From positions 12,845,808 to 12,909,807 of the forward strand of contig WARS01000013.1 in the NCBI GenBank assembly GCA_008933995.1: a stretch of DNA of 64,000 bases. Direction: 5' to 3'. How positions within the stretch are numbered: position 1 is the stretch's first letter; every line of letters begins with the position of its first letter. Of the stretch, positions 10,601-64,000 are shown in pieces. The position numbers and the translations under genes are program-made. Origin of the DNA: Datnioides undecimradiatus (Eukaryota; Chordata; Actinopteri; Lobotiformes; Datnioididae). The notes under the pieces were generated by a model. That model made no database searches. It was not told the DNA's origin and saw nothing but the letters and a program-made list of their open reading frames with translations.

Positions 10601-13299
10601 TAAATCTTGATTTGGCACTCTATCTCAGGAGGCAGCAGGCTCTAAAGCTATGAGCCAGGAGCCATATTCTGTCTGTAACAAAAAGCCTTTTTGGTTACTT
10701 CTTCCCTCCAAGAAAGATCTGAAAACAAGGTTTGGGGGCGCCAGATCTGACGCTGTGTTTTCATGACAGATCAAGAATGAAAACCTCTATCCAATTTGAG
10801 CATAGGGAGTGTGTATGTGTGTGTATGAACATCACTGGTGCTTCAATATTTTTGCCTGTGTATGTAACAAAGTTCAGAGCCCATAAATAATTCTGTTTTA
10901 TGAAGCGTCTTCACATAACACTGCTGAGAACAAAAAAAACTGTTTGTGCTCTATATTTTTCAGTAGGTTTCACTTACTAATCAAGCTAATGAAACCAGTT
11001 GTGTGTGCGTGTGTGTGTGTGTGTGAGTGTGTGCATTAATGGATACTATGGACCAAAAAGCAGAGCAGGGATAATCCTTTCTAACCTTCTCTCTGCAGGT
11101 TTAGGGATTAGTGGGATGCTGAGAGCTTCCTTCTCCTCCCTCCTCTCTTCCCTCTGTCTCCCACATGGCTCGTTCTGTTTCCCAGTCTCACTCCACTGTC
11201 TGTGTCTGACTGTGTCAATATCGGTTTAGTGCTTTGACTTGGTCTTTCCTCACCCTTTCTCTCTGTCACTTTTGCCCTGCTGTGTCTGTGTCGCTTCTCT
11301 TCTCTTCCTCTCAGACAAAAACCTGCTAAATATCACAACGTATCACCGCAGTCTGAACCTTTCATAGGAAAGTCGGGCACTGATGTGACAGTGCATTTTT
11401 TTGTATGGCACTACAAGATCTGAAATACTTCAATGCAACTTGTGCTGCTCTTTTCCTTTAAATGCTCAACAGGTGAACAATAGCTCTATATATGCTCACT
11501 GTTGGGAAGAACTATGAAGTATAGTTACAAATATGCAACCAGATTTGTTGTTGTTTTTTGATTGTTTAAAGGAGACTCAGGCAGTGCTTCCACTGCTGTA
11601 AAATATAAGAATTAACACGATGTCCCAGGTTTCTCCAAGGATTTGAGGAGTTTTTTTCTCATTTACCTGGGCATAACTTTTTCAGACAAAGAGGACAAAC
11701 TTGAAATCAAACATTTTTGACAGAATCACCCTCGTCTTGAGTCACATACAACAGCCAGAACTGGACTTCACGATATATATGGAAACAAATATGGAAAACA
11801 CTGCGGAATAAAACTGAACAGAATTCAGACGATGACCATCAGGCTTTTTTTGTGTAAACCCTTTTTCCTGGTGTTTCATAAATATTCACATATATATGGT
11901 GTCTGTCTAATTATCTGTGTTATGAAGGTCAGTTTCTGGCCACATGTCACAGTCTACATACTGGTTAGTTGTACAGAGGACTGTTAAATTGAATGACTGA
12001 TGAAGTTATTTATTCATTCCTTCCTGGTATCACAGTTAGACCCATTCGGAGGCACCTGTTTGCCTCTCAGTGGTCGTGGTTAGTGAGTCATTATAGTGAC
12101 TTTCATGTGAAAATGTGACATAAATGCACACCCATGCAGCTGCTTGTATATGAAAACATTTTCATGTACGTCTCATGAGTATAGCATGGATAAGACAGCC
12201 AATAACAAAGACCAATCACACAGATATTGTTTACGTGTACTTTAGAAATTTCAGACTCATCTGAGGAGCCCTCACTCACTTGATTTGCTCTGGCTTCAAG
12301 TGGAAATTAAGGGCCTCAACAAGAATGTCTTCACTAAATGGTGGCTTATCGTTCTTGCGTTGGATGTCAAAGTGGCCGGAATTAGAGAGGGCGTGGACAC
12401 CTGCATCTGTCCTGCTGGACACTGACAGAGATACTGGGTTGAGTGGCCTCAGCCTCCTTATTGCCTCCTGCACACAGACAGAGAGATCTTAAAAGAGATA
12501 AAGAAAAATGGTGGGTAGTTATATTCTAAAAACAAAAACATTTTAACCAGTTAAAAAGTTCAAATAGATATCAAATGGAGCCGGAAACAACAGCATCAAT
12601 GTCACAACAAAGTCTGTAATCTTTCTCATTTGCTCTGTGGACAAAATAATACAAACGCCTACCTGTAAAGTAATAAATTCGATATCCTCTCAAGTGACCA
12701 CAAAAAAACTGAACATGAGCATCTTCTGGCAAGAGAGTGTAATTCACATACTGTAGCACCTCACACGTAAGCTATTGCAACACCTGCCTGCAGGTTACCT
12801 GTTGTTATCCATATAATAAATAATATTCAGACTAATAATATGATCTCTTAGTCTTATTCCATATCTTCAGCCTAATAGCATATCTGCCTAACTCATGTTG
12901 GATTGAATTTGAGTTAGGCAGATATGCTATTAGGCTGACGATATGATACTTTACAAAAAAAGTGATTACTACCATGGATAATAACTTAGCTAGCTTGTTT
13001 GCAGTACTTCAACTGATGTTTAAAGGAAGGGAAGAAAAGGGGGGATATGTACTGTAGGATCATAAAATATGACATATGGGAAATGAAACGCACCTCCAAG
13101 CAGTCCTGGACACCTTTTCTACCCTTTTGTTGTGGAGGCACTTTCACTGCACCACTGAAGAAATAATGATAGTCAAAATAATACATCAGTAATAACACAA
13201 GTTACCAGAATCACATAAACAGTTATCCACTAGTATAACCCACCTGTATTTTGTTCCAATATATTGGAAAAAGACGAGATAACGTGCCCAGTTGCGCAT
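1621..13299 (-). CDS. pusl1: PUSL1, tRNA pseudouridine synthase-like 1 (complete gene, 8 coding exons)
   Basis: TruA-family pseudouridine synthase, an enzyme class that isomerises uridine to pseudouridine in RNA; human PUSL1 has been linked to mitochondrial translation (family knowledge). Joining exons 13299-13244, 13154-13094, 12467-12280, 8443-8294, 5852-5682, 2554-2500, 2286-2124 and 1685-1621 gives 909 nt, 302 residues plus TGA; human PUSL1 is 303. Every junction has GT/AG and phases agree. Visible motifs are an N-terminal RYLVFFQYIG strand, SSRTDAGVHALSN around residues 56-68 with the catalytic Asp at 60, DFHAR at 112-116, SRTYVYRI at 121-128 holding the active-site Tyr (124), and SFLYKQVRRM at 222-231. 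Start: the ATG at 13299 lies just before the conserved first strand; human has about 10 more residues there. It lies head-to-head with acap3, as in human. Exons 3-7 are certain; the last exon is inferred from acceptor, phase and length. Confidence 0.93.
1686..2123 (-). other. pusl1 intron 7
   Basis: 438 bp between the GTGAGA donor and the CCTCAG acceptor. Its first part stays open in frame with exon 7 to 1909, the basis of the read-through alternative. Confidence 0.6.
2124..2286 (-). CDS. pusl1: pusl1 coding exon 7
   Basis: Residues 228-282. VRRMAGALVAVGQE and APPHGLFLTRVDY match human VRRMTAVLVAVG and APAHGLFLKSVLY. Acceptor GCTCCAG. The donor GACAG|GTGAGA is strong, but the frame stays open past it to a TAA at 1909-1911, so a read-through 3' end is also possible. 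Confidence 0.92.
2500..2554 (-). CDS. pusl1: pusl1 coding exon 6 (55 nt)
   Basis: Short exon for residues 209-227 (KMQFWELTFTSRSFLYKQ), aligning with human LRFWNLEFESQSFLYRQ. Acceptor TATTTCCAG, donor CAG|GTTTG. It was recovered from phase and motif, being too short to stand out as an open frame. Confidence 0.92.
2555..5681 (-). other. pusl1 intron 5
   Basis: 3.1 kb of AT-rich intron. Contains a short (TG)n tract at 3466-3484. No exon-like block stands out. Confidence 0.8.
5682..5852 (-). CDS. pusl1: pusl1 coding exon 5
   Basis: Residues 152-209, containing ELDMGAMREAAALLAGTHDF, which matches human MVAMQEAAQHLLGTHDF, then NPVKTL. Acceptor GTTATCAG, donor CACAG|GTAGG. Confidence 0.94.
5853..8293 (-). 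other. pusl1 intron 4
   Basis: 2.4 kb. Holds an AT-only low-complexity stretch (about 6860-6950) and a purine-rich G/A tract (about 7535-7765). No coding signal that I recognise. Confidence 0.8.
8294..8443 (-). CDS. pusl1: pusl1 coding exon 4
   Basis: Residues 102-152. Contains the RVPDDFHAR and SRTYVYRI motifs (active-site Tyr124) and DLCWSL, which aligns with human NLCWTL. Acceptor TCTGCCAG, donor ACAC|GTGAG. Confidence 0.94.
9430..9610. repeat. AT-rich imperfect repeat block
   Basis: Recurring TATAATGTA/TAATTATTATAATATA-like units in pusl1 intron 3, rich in short self-complementary pieces. Low-complexity minisatellite-like sequence. Confidence 0.6.
10211..10252. repeat. (GTAT)/(GT)n microsatellite
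   Basis: Compound TGTA then TG repeat of 42 bp in pusl1 intron 3. Confidence 0.9.
11001..11033. repeat. (GT)n microsatellite, interrupted
   Basis: GT repeats with CG and GA interruptions in pusl1 intron 3. Confidence 0.85.
12280..12467 (-). CDS. pusl1: pusl1 coding exon 3 (catalytic Asp exon)
   Basis: Residues 40-102. It contains SSRTDAGVHALSN, the TruA signature with the nucleophile Asp60, followed by FDIQRK and VEALNFHL. The acceptor reads TGTGTGCAG and the donor ATCAA|GTGAGT. This is the most diagnostic exon of the gene. Confidence 0.95.
12468..13093 (-). other. pusl1 intron 2
   Basis: 626 bp intron whose main feature is a long inverted repeat at 12860-12945, listed separately. Otherwise AT-rich without recognised content. 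Confidence 0.8.
12860..12945. repeat. Near-perfect inverted repeat / hairpin, 36-bp stem, 14-nt loop
   Basis: The left arm 12860-12895 pairs with the right arm 12910-12945. The inner 28 bp (12868-12895 with 12910-12937) are perfectly complementary; the outer part has one T-C mismatch (12866/12939). The loop is 12896-12909. It could be a recent inverted duplication, the core of a miniature inverted-repeat element, or a small-RNA precursor. It sits in pusl1 intron 2. Confidence 0.9.
13094..13154 (-). CDS. pusl1: pusl1 coding exon 2
   Basis: Acceptor TTTCTTCAG, donor GAG|GTGCG. Encodes residues 19-39 (SGAVKVPPQQKG... to QDCLE), matching the human GVQNYLEE segment. The upstream intron is only 89 bp. 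Confidence 0.85.
13244..13299 (-). CDS. pusl1: pusl1 coding exon 1
   Basis: ATG plus 17 codons and 2 nt (residues 1-19), reading MRNWARYLVFFQYIG, the first beta strand of the TruA fold. The donor reads CAG|GTGGG. No in-frame ATG lies close upstream, so this start was chosen. Confidence 0.85.
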
Positions 13300-13565
13300 G
13301 GTCTGTCAAAGCGTCACTGACTTGATAGCGTTTACACGTGTGAAGCGTAAATTACTTAAATAGCCTTTGGCATAAACACCCCATCTGTTTGTCTTGTTAA
13401 TCTTTGCGATGGGGACTGTGTGTCAGTGAGGGACGACTTTTAAAAACCTCTGTTGAGGCACTCGTGTGTTTGAGGACTGAAAAGATGCGACAGACTACAG
13501 CAGAGAGGACACAGCTGCGGCAGCACGAGCATTTCCGCGGGGTTTGTAGTCCGGAAAAACACTTG

Positions 13566-13573
13566 TGACGTCA
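13566..13573. promoter_or_regulatory. Palindromic CRE TGACGTCA, near pusl1
   Basis: Exact full-length CREB/ATF site 267 bp upstream of the pusl1 ATG. It lies next to CCGGAA (13551-13556, ETS-like) and TTTGTAGT (13543-13550). Binding is inferred. Confidence 0.55.
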
Positions 13574-13940
13574 GTTCCAGCTACTCGATTGATGCAGTTT
13601 AAGAGTTTAGGTAACCGTGTATCTCTATTTTGCATTTTGTTTTTAATAATAACTCGATAATATAACTACTATTATTCAACAGTGTATAATATGCTAACGA
13701 CTTGACATTTAGCACGTCACACGAGCTAAACCACACATGGATATCCCGCCTCTGGCTATCTTCGGCAACAGGCTTGCGCGCTGTACGTACAGCATGTTTT
13801 CTGCATGTCCCCGCTCACACGTGTGGTATCATATTAACCACACGCGTAAACACGAGTGCGTAGTTTTAGGTTTAACGTTTTCCTATTTGCTGTCTTGGAA
13901 AAAAGTCTTTAAGGTTGCTGCCCTGTCCGTCCCTTTTTGA

Positions 13941-13948
13941 TGACGTCA
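13941..13948. promoter_or_regulatory. Second palindromic CRE TGACGTCA
   Basis: Second exact CREB/ATF palindrome in the intergenic region, about 375 bp from the first and followed by GGCGTCATC. Two full sites so close together suggest real promoter elements. Confidence 0.5.
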
Positions 13949-13949
13949 T

Positions 13950-14124
13950 AGTCCACTGAAGGGGTGTGCGTGGCGTCATCCCCAACTCTGTCCAGCCGCA
14001 AAGCCATCTGCCTTGAAGTCATTGAGACCAGAGACAGTATGATTTAGTGAAGATGGATCATTTGAAGCCGGGATAAAGACTGAGCAGCAGACTGGTTTCC
14101 TCAAGATCACTAGAGGAGGATGAG
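13950..14124 (+). other. acap3: Possible acap3 5' non-coding exon
   Basis: A GC-moderate block ends at GATGAG|GTAAAA (donor at 14125). It could splice to the acceptor CTCCTTTTACAG ending at 14742, making the start-codon exon 14743-15032. The left boundary is only a guess because the transcription start is unknown. Inference from splice signals alone. Confidence 0.3.
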
Positions 14125-14985
14125 GTAAAAGCCAGAAGTGAGAAAAATATCGTTCTGATAATCTCTCAATTTTTGTTGACAGTTAAACAGATTTTTTATT
14201 ATTTTAATCCATCACTGTAAAATAAAGGCTACAGTCAATTATCTGGAATCAAAGTTTAAGAAAAGATATCCTACAATATTTTTCTTAATTATAAAGGCAA
14301 ACTTTACCACATCAAAATATACAACCCCATTTTCTCCAAGCTTTACATACTCGATTTTGAAAGCACCAAATGTTTTACATTCATTGTTTATTGGGCCTGT
14401 TTTATAGTAGCGTGGGCAGAATTACTGAGGAAGCAGTCCACGTTTTGAGGCGATAGTATTCATCTAATGAGAGTTTATTCAATTAGCGTTTGATTGCCTT
14501 TGGGTTTTGTCAGAGTAATTTGATTAAATGTAAAATGTGACTCATACCCTCCTTGTTTGGCTCATTATCCATTGTGAACTGACTTCATTAGTGAAAAAGA
14601 CATAAACGTCAGCACTATTACAAATTTGTGAGAGGATGATGATGGTTGGATGTAGTCACTTTCATTCTCCCATGATTCCTTCTGTTGTCCTGAGATGTTA
14701 CGGCGGGTTGTGTCTAGACGGCGCTCTTGTCTCCTTTTACAGTCTCCACTCCACGGTGCAGCTACGCCTCTCGCCTACCTCAGCAGCAGTGGCAGCAGTG
14801 TAGTAGTAATCAGCCCGCCGCGCAGTGTGCTCGCATTTTGTGTCACGGTGCCACCGGGAGAGGGGCGACAGACTGCTGCGCGTCAGGGGATACCAGTCAC
14901 CATCCATCCGTACGGTTATAGCGACATCCCGCCGCGGGCAATGACATTAGCAGACTGAAGTGGGAATACACGAGAAAACACAAAA

Positions 14986-62570
<47,585 letters not shown>

Positions 62571-64000
62571 TCGTCACTTCTGTATCCAGGAGCATAGCTT
62601 GGGTGCTCTCTGTCTCTATATACACAGCATATATACATATAAATATATATTCCTCCTGACTGGGAACCTGAAATAATGTAGAAGAAGTTGCCCCTAGACA
62701 CTGATCTGAAGTCTGTTACATAGATCTAGGCTTATGGGCAACTCCTTAGGGTTGTCTGAGGAGAGAGGAGCACTTGCTGATCATGGGAGGGGCAGAGCGT
62801 TGTGTCATACAGAGACCCCTGTTGGACCTTTTTAACTCTACTGACACATTTTTTCTGCATCACCACTATGTTTCTGCTTGGCATTACTCAGCACCACCCA
62901 TGCTATGCTAGCTACACAACACGCAAAGTAAAATGACATCTGCTTTTTGGTGTTTTGCTGACTGGGTTCTCCTCTAACTTATCTTAACATGGTGTAACCT
63001 CTTGTGTTGGGGTGTGGGTTTACTGTTGCCTAAAAGCTCTTACCTCCATGCATTAACCTTCAACACTTTATATCTATCCAGACCATCTGTGTGGCATCCA
63101 ACTTACCCATCTCTTCTTAATCGGAAATGTAAATATACTTATTTAGAAGTTATATGGGTAATCTTTAAACTATGTGCTGTGGCATGAGGTGAAAAAATGG
63201 TATTTGTTCCATTACTTAAAGAAAAAGAGCAACTGACAAGCTGCAGTAGAGGTGGGCAGGGTGATGTACTGTGTATAGAGGAGTCAGGAAGGGAAATTTA
63301 ATGTAAAACTGTGACAAAAATACTGAAGGGCTCGTGGAGATGACACCCTTGCCTGCTTTGTAAGATATTTTATGACATGATGAGTGAGTGGTCGAGTGAG
63401 TGAGTGAACAGGAGAGCAAATGTGTGCATGTGTCAAAGAATACTGAGAGACAGAGTTAAATCATATGATATTATGATACAATATGTAAAGGAAAAAAGAA
63501 ACTGTGCACTTTTCCCATCTACAGTATTATAATTTTGTTTATTTTCATTCAGTTAGTTTTTTTACATTGTTCTTGTCTAGTAAGTTGTTGTCTATGTATC
63601 TGATGTCTATTTTATTTATGTTTATATCCCCGGAGGATCAGTGCAATGCATTCTTGGATGCAGTTTACTTCTGCATTTTTGTTGATGATTGTCATTTTAA
63701 TCTGAAAGCATTACTTAGAATTTATGACAGGAAGTCTTTAGGTCATGTCGTGTTATAGCACTAATAAGACATTATGCTTTCGTTTCCCCTTTAGAGTGGC
63801 CTTAAATTGCCACAGTATGAGTACGATTCTTGGCATTCAAACACACTTATCTATGGAAATTCTACTTACAGCATACCATTTTTTAAAATTAAATGCAGTC
63901 GTCTACTAGTGAGGATTAAAACTGGCCACGTGAAGCTTACTATGTGCAGAAAAATGGAAGCAGTAGTGAGGGAGTGTATAAAACTGAATTAACATCTCAC
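62571..64000 (+). other. acap3: acap3 3' UTR and/or downstream flank
   Basis: No further coding exon is seen. No canonical AATAAA occurs. Weak variants are ATTAAA at 63888-63893 and TATAAA near 63977, so the 3' end may lie late in or beyond the window. Confidence 0.6.

Larger units (their letters stand above)
8444..12279 (-). other. pusl1 intron 3
   Basis: 3.8 kb, the longest pusl1 intron. Contains an AT-rich imperfect repeat block at about 9430-9610 and GT/CA microsatellites at 10211-10252, 10394-10411 and 11001-11033. Confidence 0.8.
13300..14985. promoter_or_regulatory. Divergent pusl1/acap3 intergenic promoter region
   Basis: 1.7 kb between the two divergent start codons. CpG-containing segments lie at about 13480-13980 and 14695-14950, separated by an AT-rich stretch. 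It holds two TGACGTCA palindromes, an ETS-like CCGGAA and a TTTGTAGT element (ACTACAAA on the minus strand, as in ZNF143-type promoters). No TATA box at an obvious place. Promoter role inferred from position and composition. Confidence 0.65.

Overview
The window is vertebrate nuclear DNA, most likely from a teleost fish. It carries two multi-exon genes with vertebrate splice signals and exon structures, many (CA)n/(GT)n microsatellites, no mammal-type interspersed repeats that I recognise, and moderately sized introns. The head-to-head pair PUSL1 (minus strand) and ACAP3 (plus strand) has the same order as on human 1p36. Both genes were rebuilt exon by exon from splice sites, reading phase and recalled protein similarity. 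No database search was possible.

Region by region: (1) positions 1-1098 are intergenic or downstream sequence without a recognised gene. (2) Positions 1621-13299, minus strand, hold a complete pusl1 gene of 8 coding exons predicting 302 residues, a TruA-family tRNA pseudouridine synthase-like protein. (3) Positions 13300-14985 are the shared intergenic/promoter segment, with CpG-rich parts, two palindromic cAMP-response elements (TGACGTCA), an ETS-like site and a possible 5' non-coding exon for acap3. (4) Positions 14986-62570, plus strand, hold a complete acap3 gene of 24 coding exons predicting 841 residues with BAR, PH, ArfGAP and ankyrin-repeat modules. Its first intron is 24.7 kb and exon 10 is a 12-nt microexon. 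(5) Positions 62571-64000 are acap3 3' UTR and/or flank, without a clear AATAAA.

The two genes are functionally unrelated (RNA modification versus Arf6/membrane traffic) but probably share a divergent promoter region. The main unexpected observations are: a CpG-island-like block inside acap3 intron 10, followed by an ATG exon with a strong donor that would join exon 11 in frame and give a BAR-less isoform; a near-perfect 36-bp-stem hairpin in pusl1 intron 2; a set of RFX X-box-like sites in acap3 intron 1; two GC-rich exon-like blocks on the minus strand inside acap3 intron 1; and a possible alternative pusl1 3' end. I see no mobile element, virus, CRISPR array or bacterial-style operon.
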